The notes: generated by a model from the letters alone, not told the origin. A stretch of 64,000 bases of DNA from Vibrio taketomensis (GCF_009938165.1 NZ_AP019650.1:496001-560000), one strand, 5' to 3'; positions 17,200 through 26,491 are shown, counted from the first letter of the stretch. Numbers and translations are program-made.

Positions 17200-18597
17200 A
17201 TGAGTCATCCGGCATTTTGGTTTAAACAAGCGTTGGAAATAGAGCAGCCGCAACTTGCTCAACCACTTCAACAAGACATAGATACCGATATCGCTATTGT
17301 TGGCGGAGGTTACACCGGGCTGTGGACAGCAATCATGATCAAGCAGCAAGCGCCACAAACACGGGTCACCGTCATTGATAAAGGATTGTGTGGAAGCGGC
17401 GCATCGGGAGCGAATGGTGGCTGCATGCTAACGTGGGCAACCAAGTTTCCGACCTTAAAGCGTCTTTTTGGTGAGCAGCAAGCAGCGTGGTTAGTGCAAG
17501 AGTCGGAACAAGCAGTATTAGAAATTGACCAGTTTTGCCAACAGTATGGTATTGATGCTCAGTTGTCGCTCAAAGGGGTCTATTACACTGCCACCAACCA
17601 AGCGCAAAAAGGTGGTATGCAGCCTATTTTAAAAGAGCTTGAGCGATTGAATGTCAACAGTTGGCGTGAGTGCCAACCAAGCGAATTACATCAAAGTGCA
17701 GGGTCAACGAAGCATATTGAAGGCTTTCATTCGCCCGTGGCAGGCAGCGTTCAACCCGCATTGCTGGCGCGAGGATTACGTAAAGTGGCACTGGAGTTGG
17801 GCGTTGAAATCTATGAGAACACGCCAATGACTCAATTGGAATTTGGCCAGCCAGCAATTGTGCGTACACCACAAGCGAAAATTCACGCAGGTAAAGTGGT
17901 CTTGGCAATGAATGCTTGGATGGTGGAACATTTTAAACAATTCAAAAACACCATTGTGGTGGTCTCGTCAGATATGGTGATCACCGAGCCGTTAGGTGAC
18001 AAGCTAGCGCAATCAGGCTGGCTACCAGGATCAAGCGTACTGGATTCACGCATTTTTGTTCACTATTATCGTGACACACCTGATGGCCGTTTAATGTTGG
18101 GGAAAGGTGGCAATCAGTTCTCATTTAACAATCAAGTCGATGCGATGTTTAACAAACCTTCTCGCTATCAGGCAATGTTGTCCAAAGCGTTTGCCAATTT
18201 GTTTCCTAAACTTGCAGGAGCCAAATTGGAAGATTGTTGGACCGGTGGTTCAGATCGCTCAACTACGGGTTTTCCATTTTTTGGTCACTTAGACAAGCAA
18301 GATAATATTGTTTATGGCTTCGGTTACTCAGGGAATGGTGTTTCCCAAACACGTATTGGCGGTAAAATTTTGTCCTCAATGGCACTGGGGTTGAATAACT
18401 CATGGACCCAATGCGGCTTAGCCCAAGGGCCACGTGGCGCATTCCCGCCTGAGCCATTCCGTTGGGTGGGAGCGATGATGGTGCGTAATGCAGTGCGTCG
18501 TAAAGAAGAGGCGGAAGATAACGGTCAAAAATCGTTAGTAATTGATAAATGGTTGGCTAAGTTGGCGGGGCCAGCAGGAAAGGCGGATAAGTTATAG
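17200..18597 (+). CDS. FAD-dependent oxidoreductase of the phosphonate (Pbf C/D-like) group
   Basis: The protein has 465 residues in the DAO (glycine/D-amino-acid oxidase) superfamily. It has an FAD-binding GxGxxG as IAIVGGGYTGLWTAIMIK near residue 30, then GSGASGANGGCML, and a C-terminal GFGYSGNGVSQTRIGG. Oxidoreductases of this type next to phnW/phnX genes oxidise N-methyl-AEP, and some also AEP, to phosphonoacetaldehyde. That fits the location, divergent from phnW. I chose ATG 17200, with TAAGGA upstream. Which subgroup it belongs to cannot be settled by eye. Confidence 0.8.
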   Translation: MSHPAFWFKQALEIEQPQLAQPLQQDIDTDIAIVGGGYTGLWTAIMIKQQAPQTRVTVIDKGLCGSGASGANGGCMLTWATKFPTLKRLFGEQQAAWLVQESEQAVLEIDQFCQQYGIDAQLSLKGVYYTATNQAQKGGMQPILKELERLNVNSWRECQPSELHQSAGSTKHIEGFHSPVAGSVQPALLARGLRKVALELGVEIYENTPMTQLEFGQPAIVRTPQAKIHAGKVVLAMNAWMVEHFKQFKNTIVVVSSDMVITEPLGDKLAQSGWLPGSSVLDSRIFVHYYRDTPDGRLMLGKGGNQFSFNNQVDAMFNKPSRYQAMLSKAFANLFPKLAGAKLEDCWTGGSDRSTTGFPFFGHLDKQDNIVYGFGYSGNGVSQTRIGGKILSSMALGLNNSWTQCGLAQGPRGAFPPEPFRWVGAMMVRNAVRRKEEAEDNGQKSLVIDKWLAKLAGPAGKADKL

Positions 18598-18727
18598 TTA
18601 GCGTTATTAATGACCGATGTAAACCAAGGGAGCGTGTTTATCGCTTTGAAATAGAAGTGTCATTTGTTGGTCATACTATTCAAGTTATTCTCGCTGAATC
18701 AAGCATTTTGAGGTTACTTGAGTAAAA

Positions 18728-19618
18728 ATGCACAATTTGCCCCCCTTAAATGCGCTTAAAGCCTTTGAAGCCAGTGCGCGCTTGCAAAGTTTTACTAAAG
18801 CCGCTCAAGAGTTAAATGTGACTCGAGCGGCTGTGAGTCAACAGGTAAAAAGTCTAGAGCAATACTTAAATGCCACTTTGTTTGAGCGCAGTGGGACGCA
18901 ATTGTTGCTCACTCAGGCTGCGCGTGAGTATCTCCCCGTGGTTAGCCATCTGTTTGCCAGCCTCACGAGTACTACCCAGCATCTATTTTCACGTCAGCGC
19001 CAGCAACAGTTGGTGCTGCATGTTGCCCATAGCTTCTGTTTGCAATGGTTGATGCCAAGGTTGGCGGATTTCCAGCGCCAATATCCTAATGTCAGCTATA
19101 AAGTCTCAACCACCGCCAGTACTATGCCTAACACCAGCGATATTGCTGATATTGAGATAATCAATGGCTATGGCCAGTCTTCAGGAAACAATGCGATTGG
19201 CGTACCTTCAGCCATTCAATTAACTCAAGAGCATTGGATTGTCGTGGCGAGCCCGGCGTTTTTACGTCGCCATGCGGTGAACTCATTGGCAGAGTTGGCA
19301 CAAGCCCCCAAACTTTGCACCAGCGGTTACCAAGAGACGTGGCAGACTTGGCTTAGTTATCAAGGTTATCACGATAAAACTACACGGGTTATTGGTGAAT
19401 TTGAGCACTCGTTACTGGCCATTGAGGCGGCGGTGAATCAATTGGGTGTGCTCGTGGTGCGTGATCTATTAGTGAATGACCATTTGCAGCAAGGGGAGCT
19501 GGTTCGTATTGGTGATTGGCAAATGCCAAGCAAAGGTGCGCATTTTATGTATCTACGAGCAGCACATAAGCCCTACGTTAACGATTTTGCAGAATGGCTA
19601 CAAGGCTGCTTTGCTTGA
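18728..19618 (+). CDS. LysR-type transcriptional regulator, GcvA-like
   Basis: The protein has 296 residues. The N-terminal helix-turn-helix is clear: LNALKAFEASARLQSFTKAA, then LNVTRAAVSQQVKSLEQYL. The effector-binding region follows from about residue 90. The sequence style (NLPPLNALKAFEAS) is that of the GcvA branch. It lies between the FAD oxidoreductase and phnS on the same strand, so it probably controls part of the phosphonate locus. Its ligand is unknown. Confidence 0.9.
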   Translation: MHNLPPLNALKAFEASARLQSFTKAAQELNVTRAAVSQQVKSLEQYLNATLFERSGTQLLLTQAAREYLPVVSHLFASLTSTTQHLFSRQRQQQLVLHVAHSFCLQWLMPRLADFQRQYPNVSYKVSTTASTMPNTSDIADIEIINGYGQSSGNNAIGVPSAIQLTQEHWIVVASPAFLRRHAVNSLAELAQAPKLCTSGYQETWQTWLSYQGYHDKTTRVIGEFEHSLLAIEAAVNQLGVLVVRDLLVNDHLQQGELVRIGDWQMPSKGAHFMYLRAAHKPYVNDFAEWLQGCFA

Positions 19619-19739
19619 AGTCACTTGGTATTCAATATCTAGATTTTGTTCGTAAAATCATTGTCGTATAAGCTTCTTTAAAGTGAAATTAGTTGTTCAC
19701 CTATTCGTCATACTCGCTGGTTAAGGTGTATTCCAACAA

Positions 19740-19753
19740 CTGGTGCAGACCAA
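19740..19753. promoter_or_regulatory. Candidate PhnR operator upstream of phnS
   Basis: CTGGTGCAGACCAA has the CTGGT-N4-ACCA layout of the sites at 16950 and 20995. It is 53 bases upstream of the phnS start. The middle bases differ, so binding may be weaker. Confidence 0.65.
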
Positions 19754-19806
19754 AATAAATCACGGCGTTGCATCAGCTGTCAGATTAGCCAATTTAACTG
19801 GAGAAG

Positions 19807-20817
19807 ATGATGAAAAACCGTTTAATGAAGGGATCGCTGGCTGCACTTGTTACTTTGCTGGCAACAAACGCAATGGCAGCACAGGAAGTGACGGTTTACA
19901 CCGCTTTTGAAACCGACATCCTTGCCAAATACAAGAATGCGTTTGAAAAAGAAAACCCAGATATCAAAATTAAGTGGGTGCGCGACTCAACCGGTATTAT
20001 GACGGCAAAGTTGCTGGCAGAAAAAAATAATCCTCAAGCCGAGGTCGTATGGGGACTGGCTGGTTCTTCCATGGCATTGCTTAAAGAGGAAGGGCTACTA
20101 AAGACATATACGCCAGCAGGCTTGGAGCAACTCCATGCTAACTTTAACGATCCACAAAGTAATCAAGCGTGGTTTGGCAACGACGCTTACTTTAACGCGA
20201 TATGCTTTAATGACATTGTCGCGAAACAGCTCAACCTACCTAAACCCAACTCATGGGAAGATTTAACCAATCCGGTGTACAAAGGCCATATTGCGATGCC
20301 AAATCCTGCGTCATCGGGAACAGGTTACATGCAGCTATCCGCATGGCTACAAAGCATGGGGGACGATCAAGGCTGGAGCTTTATGCAAAAGCTTGATCAA
20401 AACATTGCTCACTATACCCATTCGGGGTCGAAACCTTGTGTTCAAGCAGGAATGGGTGAGGTTGCGATCGGTATATCCATGGCGAGTCGTGGTGCTAAGC
20501 TAAAAAGCCAAGGGGCACCGCTTTCGGTGATCACACCAAAAGGGATTGGCTGGGAATCAGAAGCGGTCGGTTTGGTAAAAGAGTCTGAAGCGGCAAAACG
20601 GGTAGTGGATTGGTCGATATCTAAATCGGCAAACGAACTCTATGTAGAAATGTATCCTGTCGTCGGGCATAAAGAGGTGAAAGCGAGTGTGACTCACTTC
20701 CCTGATGTACAAGCCAATATGGCTCCGATGGACTTTGCTAAGATGGGTAGTGAGCGTGCTGAAGTGTTAGCGAAATGGTCAGAGAGGTTCGATGCCAAAT
20801 CAGAGCCTCAATCATAA
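19807..20817 (+). CDS. phnS: 2-aminoethylphosphonate ABC transporter, periplasmic binding protein
   Basis: The protein has 336 residues starting MMKNRLMKGSLAALVTLLAT with signal cleavage near MAAQ. It belongs to the iron/AEP-type solute-binding family: VTVYTAFETDILAKYKNAF at the N-terminus, KIKWVRDSTGIMTAKLLAEK, and later PNPASSGTGYMQLSAWLQ. It binds AEP in the periplasm and delivers it to the permease encoded downstream. A strong hairpin after the gene (20887) and a new operator before phnT suggest that it is made in higher amounts than the rest of the transporter. Confidence 0.9.
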   Translation: MMKNRLMKGSLAALVTLLATNAMAAQEVTVYTAFETDILAKYKNAFEKENPDIKIKWVRDSTGIMTAKLLAEKNNPQAEVVWGLAGSSMALLKEEGLLKTYTPAGLEQLHANFNDPQSNQAWFGNDAYFNAICFNDIVAKQLNLPKPNSWEDLTNPVYKGHIAMPNPASSGTGYMQLSAWLQSMGDDQGWSFMQKLDQNIAHYTHSGSKPCVQAGMGEVAIGISMASRGAKLKSQGAPLSVITPKGIGWESEAVGLVKESEAAKRVVDWSISKSANELYVEMYPVVGHKEVKASVTHFPDVQANMAPMDFAKMGSERAEVLAKWSERFDAKSEPQS

Positions 20818-20886
20818 TGTGAGTAAATGAGAACGAATGTACCTATGTTCAAGTGACTTCAAGCTGATTAGGTGCATAGTTAGAGC

Positions 20887-20913
20887 AACAGGAGACCAAT
20901 GTCTCCTGTTTTT
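20887..20913 (+). terminator. Rho-independent terminator after phnS
   Basis: The stem AACAGGAGAC / GTCTCCTGTT with loop CAAT is followed by TTT. It lies between phnS and phnT and would separate or attenuate transcription of the two. Confidence 0.8.
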
Positions 20914-20994
20914 CGTTTTGAGCGTTAACTGCAATCTAATTGTCATCGCATGGCGATAAATCTGTCATTGCTGCGTAACAAACTAATTCTAAAT

Positions 20995-21008
20995 TTGGTA
21001 TATACCAT
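20995..21008. promoter_or_regulatory. Candidate PhnR operator upstream of phnT
   Basis: TTGGTATATACCAT is a symmetrical 14-bp site of the TTGGT-N4-ACCA type, 14 bases upstream of the phnT start codon. It matches the sites before phnW and phnS. Confidence 0.7.
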
Positions 21009-21022
21009 TTGGAGTAAGTGTT

Positions 21023-22128
21023 ATGTCTACCAACCAACCTTATTTGCATATCGAAAACGTAGTGAAGCATTTCGGACAGTTTACTGCGCTCAAAAAGATT
21101 TCTCTGTCGATTGAAAAGGGTGAATTTATTTGTTTTCTGGGCCCATCAGGTTGCGGAAAACGACGTTGTTACGTGCCATTGCTGGCCTTGATCTACCTTC
21201 ATCCGGTGCGATTTTCCAAAACCAAATCGAAACAACTTTTTTACCGCCAGAAAAACGTGATTTTGGCATTGTGTTTCAATCTTATGCTTTGTTTCCAAAT
21301 CTAACCGTGCAAGAGAACATTGCCATTGGTCTAAAAAATCAGGGATTGTCGACTCGCGACGCATTAGAGAAAGTTGAGTACTGGTTAGAAACCATTGGCT
21401 TACCTACCTCCGGTGAGAAGTACCCAAGCCAGTTGTCTGGTGGTCAGCAGCAGCGAGTCGCGCTAGCTCGTGCATTAGCATTATCACCAGGATTATTACT
21501 GTTGGATGAGCCACTATCAGCACTGGACGCGAAAGTACGTGTGCACCTACGTGATGAAATCTGTAGGTTGCAACGCAAACTTGGTATCACCACCATCATG
21601 GTAACTCACGATCAAGATGAAGCGTTGTCGATGGCAGACCGTATTGTGGTGATGAATCATGGTGTGATTGAGCAAGTCGGTACGCCGCAAGAGATCTACC
21701 AAAAACCTGCCACCCGCTTTGTAGCAGAATTTGTTGGCAGCATGAACTTTATTGAAACCTCCGTTGCGACCAACACTCGAATCCGTATTGCAGAATCCTT
21801 GTTACCCGTGCCGAGTTTGACCAATCATATTGCCAAACGCGGTGATCAGTTTGATTTGGCTGTTCGCCCAGAAAACATCAAGTTCGTGGATACTTATGCA
21901 ACCGCATTACCTGTAAGAGTGTTAGCGACTGAGTTTCTCGGTGCGTTTTTTCGCGTCGATTGCACACTGCAAAATGATAGTCGCAGTAAACCGATTGTGA
22001 TTGATGTGCCAGTGGAAACCGTGCAAAAGCTCAATATTAAGCCGGGGGATATTCGCTACATTCAATTTGCTGAAGACGGCCTACACGCATTCTTTAGTGC
22101 TAGCCAAGCGCAACTTACAGCGGCTTAA
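21023..22128 (+). CDS. phnT: 2-aminoethylphosphonate ABC transporter ATP-binding subunit (frameshift in the Walker A region)
   Basis: Two overlapping frames make one gene. The first (21023 on) reads MSTNQPYLHIENVVKHFGQF up to FLGPSGCGK. The second continues TTLLRAIAGLDLPSSGA and runs to 22128. One A is missing in the run at 21157-21160, exactly inside the Walker A motif GPSGCGKTT. The rest is intact: LSGGQQQRVALARAL signature, LLLLDEPLSALDAKVR Walker B, MVTHDQDEAL H-loop, then a C-terminal TOBE-like domain. Restored length is 368 residues. Energises AEP import. If the shift is real, transport through this system is lost. Confidence 0.9.
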
Positions 22129-22143
22129 CACGGAAGTATAATA

Positions 22144-23868
22144 ATGACGGTAACGACCATGATGACCAATTCACTTTCAATTCAAGGCAGAGCGAAGTCG
22201 CTGCTAGGGCGCATCAGCCGTGACAACTTGGTCATTGCAGTATTGCTCATCAGTTTATCAACCTTGATGGTGCTGTTTATCTTAATGCCACTTTGGGCAA
22301 TGTTGACCAAAAGTGTGCAAAACAGCAGTGGGGAGTTTGTTGGCTTTGCCAATTTCTCCAACTATTTTGCCTCTAACTCGTTATGGGTTTCAGTTGGCAA
22401 CACTTTTGCGGTAGGAGTTCTGGTCACGGCAGTCGTTGGCTTGTTAGCCTTTGGCTACGCGTATGCACTCACGCGTTCATGTATGCCAGCTAAAGGCTTA
22501 TTTCAGATCCTCGGAACCGCGCCAATTCTTGCACCTTCACTGCTGCCTGCAATCAGTTTGATTTTCTTATTTGGCAACCAGGGTATTGCCAAGCAAGCAT
22601 TAGGTGAGCATTCGGTTTATGGGGTGATTGGCATCGCCCTTGGGTTAATCTTTTGGACATTTCCCCATGCGTTGATGATTTTGACTACGTCACTGCGCAC
22701 CTCGGATGCAAGGCTTTATGAAGCCGCAAGAGCGTTGAAAACGTCACCAATCAAAACGTTCTTTATCGTCACGCTACCTGCAGCAAAATATGGCCTAATC
22801 AGTACTTTGATTGTTGTATTTACGTTGGTGATCACCGACTTTGGTGTGCCGAAAGTGATTGGTGGTAGCTATAACGTTTTAGCCACCGATATCTTTAAAC
22901 AAGTGGTAGGGCAGCAAAACTTCGCAATGGGGGCTGTGACCAGTATTCTGTTGTTGTTTCCAGCAATTTTGGCTTTTGCAGCCGACCGGTGGGTGCAGAA
23001 AAAGCAAAAAAGCATGTTTGATACACGTTCAGTGGCCTATGTCCCAGAACCGAACAAACTGCGTGATAGCGCATGTTTGATTTATTGTTCGCTGATCTCG
23101 GTCGCGGTGATTGTTGTATTAGGTATGGCGGTGTATGGCTCTTTGGTGACATTCTGGCCGTGGAATAAAGTGCTTACTTTCAATAACTACAACTTCGCTG
23201 AGATAAGCACCTATGGTTGGAGTCCGTTTTTTAATTCATTAACGCTTGCTGGTGGTACTGCGTTGATTGGTACTACGGTGATTTTTGTCGGTGCTTACTG
23301 CATTGAGAAAGGACGTGTGTTCACGCCGATTCGTCAAGTGATGCAGATGGTGAGTGTGGTGCCAATGGCGGTGCCGGGTATGGTATTAGGTTTGGGCTAT
23401 ATTTTTTATTTCAATGATGCGAATAACCCGCTTAATGTTCTGTATGGAACGATGGCCTTCCTAGTCATTAATACTGTGGTGCATTATTACACCGTTGGTC
23501 ATATGACGGCGCTCACGGCGTTAAAGCAATTACCAACGGAAATTGAAGCGACTGCGGCTTCAGTCAAACTGCCACAATATAAGTTGTTCTTTAAAGTCAC
23601 GTTACCTGTATGTATGCCAGCGATTTTAGACATCGCAACTTACTTGTTTGTTAATGCACTAACCACCACTTCTGCGGTAGTATTCCTATATTCAACCGAC
23701 ACGATACCTGCGTCAGTTTCGATCCTCAATATGGATGATGCTGGGCAGACAGGTGCAGCCGCCGCGATGGCAGTGATGATAATGATTGCTGCTGCAACGG
23801 CGAAGCTGGTGCAAATGACGTTGGGCAAATTACTTGAAAATCGCACACAAGCTTGGCGTAAACGATAA
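22144..23868 (+). CDS. 2-aminoethylphosphonate ABC transporter, fused double permease
   Basis: The protein has 574 residues with about twelve membrane segments and two binding-protein-dependent permease domains in one chain. The EAA-type loops that meet the ATPase are visible twice: YEAARALKTSPIKTFFIVTL near residue 197 and EATAASVKLPQYKLFFKVTL near 465. Salmonella has separate phnU and phnV; this single gene replaces both, as in FbpB-like permeases. It starts 16 bases after phnT and is followed after 9 bases by the regulator gene, so the three are one transcription unit. Confidence 0.9.
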   Translation: MTVTTMMTNSLSIQGRAKSLLGRISRDNLVIAVLLISLSTLMVLFILMPLWAMLTKSVQNSSGEFVGFANFSNYFASNSLWVSVGNTFAVGVLVTAVVGLLAFGYAYALTRSCMPAKGLFQILGTAPILAPSLLPAISLIFLFGNQGIAKQALGEHSVYGVIGIALGLIFWTFPHALMILTTSLRTSDARLYEAARALKTSPIKTFFIVTLPAAKYGLISTLIVVFTLVITDFGVPKVIGGSYNVLATDIFKQVVGQQNFAMGAVTSILLLFPAILAFAADRWVQKKQKSMFDTRSVAYVPEPNKLRDSACLIYCSLISVAVIVVLGMAVYGSLVTFWPWNKVLTFNNYNFAEISTYGWSPFFNSLTLAGGTALIGTTVIFVGAYCIEKGRVFTPIRQVMQMVSVVPMAVPGMVLGLGYIFYFNDANNPLNVLYGTMAFLVINTVVHYYTVGHMTALTALKQLPTEIEATAASVKLPQYKLFFKVTLPVCMPAILDIATYLFVNALTTTSAVVFLYSTDTIPASVSILNMDDAGQTGAAAAMAVMIMIAAATAKLVQMTLGKLLENRTQAWRKR

Positions 23869-23877
23869 GGACATGGC

Positions 23878-24579
23878 GTGCAGTACGTAAAAATCAAAGA
23901 TACGATTGTTGAACAAATTGAAGCGGGTATGTTGGCATCACGTCAAAAACTGCCAGCGGAGCGTAAGTTAGCCGATTCGTTTGGTACCACGCGCGTGACA
24001 CTGCGTGAAGCGCTGTCCTTACTTGAGGCAGAAGGTCGTATTTATCGTGAAGATCGTCGCGGCTGGTTTATTTCGCCTGAACCGCTGCGCTATGATCCAA
24101 CACAGACGTTGAATTTTCCAAATATGGCTAAGGCGCAAAACCGTGTACCGAAAACCGAGTTGGTCACAGCAACGGCGATTGTTGCCAATAAGCTAGCGGC
24201 TAAGTTACTTAATTTACAACCGTTTTCTGATGTATATCGCGTTGATAGAGTGCGTTATTTGGAAGACCGTCCGGTGGTGTATGTGACCAACTATGTGCGA
24301 CCAGAACTGTTTCCCAATTTGCTTGAATATGATTTAACCAACTCACTGACGGATATTTATCGTGAGCACTTTGGTGTCGTATATCAAAAAACTCGTTATC
24401 GCATTTCAGCCAGTACGTTGATGGGTGAAACCGCACAAGCGTTGCGAGCAACCTCCGGCACGCCAGCAATGGTGGTGGAACGAATTAATTACAACCAACA
24501 TGGCGAACTGATTGATTGCGATATTGAGTATTGGCGGCATGATGCAATAAGTATTGAATCGCTCGCTGAATTGTCATGA
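23878..24579 (+). CDS. phnR: GntR/UTRA-type regulator of the phosphonate locus
   Basis: The protein has 233 residues from GTG 23878, with AAGGA seven bases upstream. An N-terminal winged helix (QYVKIKDTIVEQIEAGMLAS, PAERKLADSFGTTRVTLREA) is followed by a UTRA effector domain (PKTELVTATAIVANKLAAKL to the end). This is the PhnR arrangement, a HutC-subfamily repressor of phosphonate uptake genes. It ends the phnT-permease-phnR unit. The three CTGGT-N4-ACCAG sites in the locus fit a HutC-type binding site. The effector is presumably AEP or a derivative. Confidence 0.85.
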   Translation: MQYVKIKDTIVEQIEAGMLASRQKLPAERKLADSFGTTRVTLREALSLLEAEGRIYREDRRGWFISPEPLRYDPTQTLNFPNMAKAQNRVPKTELVTATAIVANKLAAKLLNLQPFSDVYRVDRVRYLEDRPVVYVTNYVRPELFPNLLEYDLTNSLTDIYREHFGVVYQKTRYRISASTLMGETAQALRATSGTPAMVVERINYNQHGELIDCDIEYWRHDAISIESLAELS

Positions 24580-24597
24580 ATCCTACTTCTTTCTTTT

Positions 24598-24621
24598 AAG
24601 GCTCCAATGTGGAGCCTTTTT
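24598..24621 (+). terminator. Rho-independent terminator after phnR
   Basis: The stem AAGGCTCC / GGAGCCTT with loop AATGT is followed by a T-run. It closes the phosphonate locus. Confidence 0.85.
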
Positions 24622-24789
24622 ACTGCCTCTCTGTTGCTATAGAATGGTTTGTCTGGTTGTTTTTAAGCCAGTAACATCACGGGCTTTGGCATTTTTACAT
24701 TGAATATTTGGCCGTCGTCATAATTACTCGGTATTGATGTTGTCACCAATGGAATCGGTTGAAAATCTATCTCAAGGAAGGGTAAGAGA

Positions 24790-25068
24790 ATGAATCGAGT
24801 TGTGAAGTACGCGGGAGTCAGTGTTTGGTGCCTGTTTGTTGCTGCTTTTAGTATAGAAACGTTCAATTTAAACGCGACTCTGAACAACGTTTTGAAAACG
24901 ATAGTGATTTTTGCGTTGGTGCACATGTTTGTTTTTTCATTTTGTATCGCGCTATCTACTCAAAAACGAGTACACAAAGTGTTGTTGATCTTATTTGCGC
25001 TGGTGTTTCCAGCAGTATCAGGCGTTCTGTTTTATTTCTTTCAACGTCTCAACCTCAAAACAACCTGA
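24790..25068 (+). CDS. Small membrane protein of unknown function
   Basis: The protein has 92 residues from ATG 24790, with AAGGAAGGG upstream. Three hydrophobic segments are visible: YAGVSVWCLFVAAFSI, TIVIFALVHMFVFSFCIAL and VLLILFALVFPAVSGVLFYF. The short C-terminus is basic. No family is recognised. The next gene starts about 20 bases on, so they may be co-transcribed. Confidence 0.6.
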   Translation: MNRVVKYAGVSVWCLFVAAFSIETFNLNATLNNVLKTIVIFALVHMFVFSFCIALSTQKRVHKVLLILFALVFPAVSGVLFYFFQRLNLKTT

Positions 25069-25089
25069 GAATAGTTGAGGGCTAAGGTG

Positions 25090-25587
25090 ATGGCTAGAAT
25101 CAAACATTATCTAGATCAAGCAGATGGCAAATACGAACGTATAGATTCATCATCGCTTAATGATGTAAAGGTAGTTAGGTGCAAAGCAAATGAATGTATT
25201 GAGATTGTATGCTCGAGAAAAGGTCATATCGCCAAGGTAACAAAACAAGGCATAGAGCTAAATAGGTTACCAGTTGAACAAGTTGATGATGGATCGTTTG
25301 GCCTGTTTGGTTGGCAGGTTGTGTCGCCTTATAAATACGTATTAAGTGTGCGAACAACGCGTTTAGTCGATGGCTTACCGTGCTTTAAAGATGGCGATAA
25401 AACGATTGCAACCATATCGCGTGGTGGCGGCTTTATTGAGGCGGTTTTAAATTATTGGAAGAACCATAAATGGCAATATGAAGCGCAGTATTTTGCAATT
25501 GAATTTGATAAAAATAGGCTAGATGCAGACTTTGCGCTGTGCTTGTTGTTAAGAGAGTCCTGCAAAGACTTTTCACCACCATCTTAG
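25090..25587 (+). CDS. Unidentified soluble protein
   Basis: The protein has about 165 residues. I used ATG 25090 (MARIKHYLDQADGKYERIDS), but GTG 25087 and an upstream TTG at 25075 are also in frame and the ribosome site does not settle it. It is soluble with mixed charge. The middle reads WQVVSPYKYVLSVRTTRLVD, the end LCLLLRESCKDFSPPS. I recognise no domain. Confidence 0.55.
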   Translation: MARIKHYLDQADGKYERIDSSSLNDVKVVRCKANECIEIVCSRKGHIAKVTKQGIELNRLPVEQVDDGSFGLFGWQVVSPYKYVLSVRTTRLVDGLPCFKDGDKTIATISRGGGFIEAVLNYWKNHKWQYEAQYFAIEFDKNRLDADFALCLLLRESCKDFSPPS

Positions 25588-25670
25588 TCATTTGTTGAAA
25601 TACAAAGGAGATGTAAACACGATAGACGCATTAATCTGTGCCACTAACTTCAAGGATTGAGGCAAGGGAA

Positions 25671-26084
25671 ATGAATAAAATCCGCATAATGTTGATATTA
25701 GCATCAGTTGGTCTGAGTCAAGTCGTTGTTGGTGCTAAGCTAATCCTAGAAGAGGACCCGATTCGGGATAAATATGTCGAGGCCTATGTAGTAGCGTTGC
25801 AGCCGTCGGTAGAAGCAAGTTATAGACAAAAATTTCCAGATGAACACGTTGGAACAATTAAGTTGATGGCTGAGTCTTCATCCCGAAAGGTAGGCGCTTG
25901 CTCATACGAAGCGCTAGCACTATACCCTGCCGAGTACAGAGAGGTGGTCATCGCTTCGATTATCGAAACTAAAGATCTTTACAGGTCGGCAGATGAGGTC
26001 AATATGTTGATTGATTTCGATATGCAAAGCGGCAAAATCACCAAAGAAGCTGTGGCTGAAATGGCTCAGAAACAAAGCGACTGA
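25671..26084 (+). CDS. Secreted protein of unknown function
   Basis: The protein has 137 residues from ATG 25671, with a GGCAAGGGAA element just upstream. It begins with a signal peptide, MNKIRIMLILASVGLSQVVV, likely cleaved near VGA. The mature part is hydrophilic and helical with one cysteine (KVGACSYEAL). No known domain is apparent. It is probably periplasmic. Confidence 0.6.
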   Translation: MNKIRIMLILASVGLSQVVVGAKLILEEDPIRDKYVEAYVVALQPSVEASYRQKFPDEHVGTIKLMAESSSRKVGACSYEALALYPAEYREVVIASIIETKDLYRSADEVNMLIDFDMQSGKITKEAVAEMAQKQSD

Positions 26085-26138
26085 TGACAAAGTGCATAGG
26101 GCGGTAATGGTAAAAGTGGTCTGAGAAAAGGAGAATAT

Positions 26139-26468
26139 ATGGGATATGGATATCTGGCGATAGCGATAGTTTCTGAAGTAATAGCGACCGCGGCGCTAAA
26201 GCCGTCAGAAGGGTTCACTAACTTGGTGCCAAGTATTATTGTCGTGGTTGGTTACGCGGTGGCGTTTTATTTTTTGTCGCTGGTACTCAAAAGCATCCCC
26301 ATTGGGATCGCGTATGCTATTTGGTCTGGGCTGGGTGTGGCGATGATATCTATTGTGGGCGTGGTGTTATTTAAGCAAAAGCTGGATGTTGCCGCGGTGG
26401 CAGGAATCGCGCTAATCATCACTGGAGTCGTGGTGATTAATGTGTTTTCCAACTCATCTGGTCACTAA
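26139..26468 (+). CDS. Small multidrug resistance (SMR) family transporter
   Basis: The protein has 109 residues and four membrane helices, typical SMR length. The essential glutamate lies in helix 1 ([17 protein letters not shown]13). [19 protein letters not shown] in helix 3 is the usual signature. Such proteins work as dimers in the inner membrane, exporting cations such as quaternary ammonium compounds in exchange for protons. It is closer to EmrE/Qac-type than to guanidinium exporters as far as I can see. Substrate unproven. Confidence 0.9.
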   Translation: MGYGYLAIAIVSEVIATAALKPSEGFTNLVPSIIVVVGYAVAFYFLSLVLKSIPIGIAYAIWSGLGVAMISIVGVVLFKQKLDVAAVAGIALIITGVVVINVFSNSSGH

Positions 26469-26491
26469 GTCATTTTGTAACTGTTGAAGCT

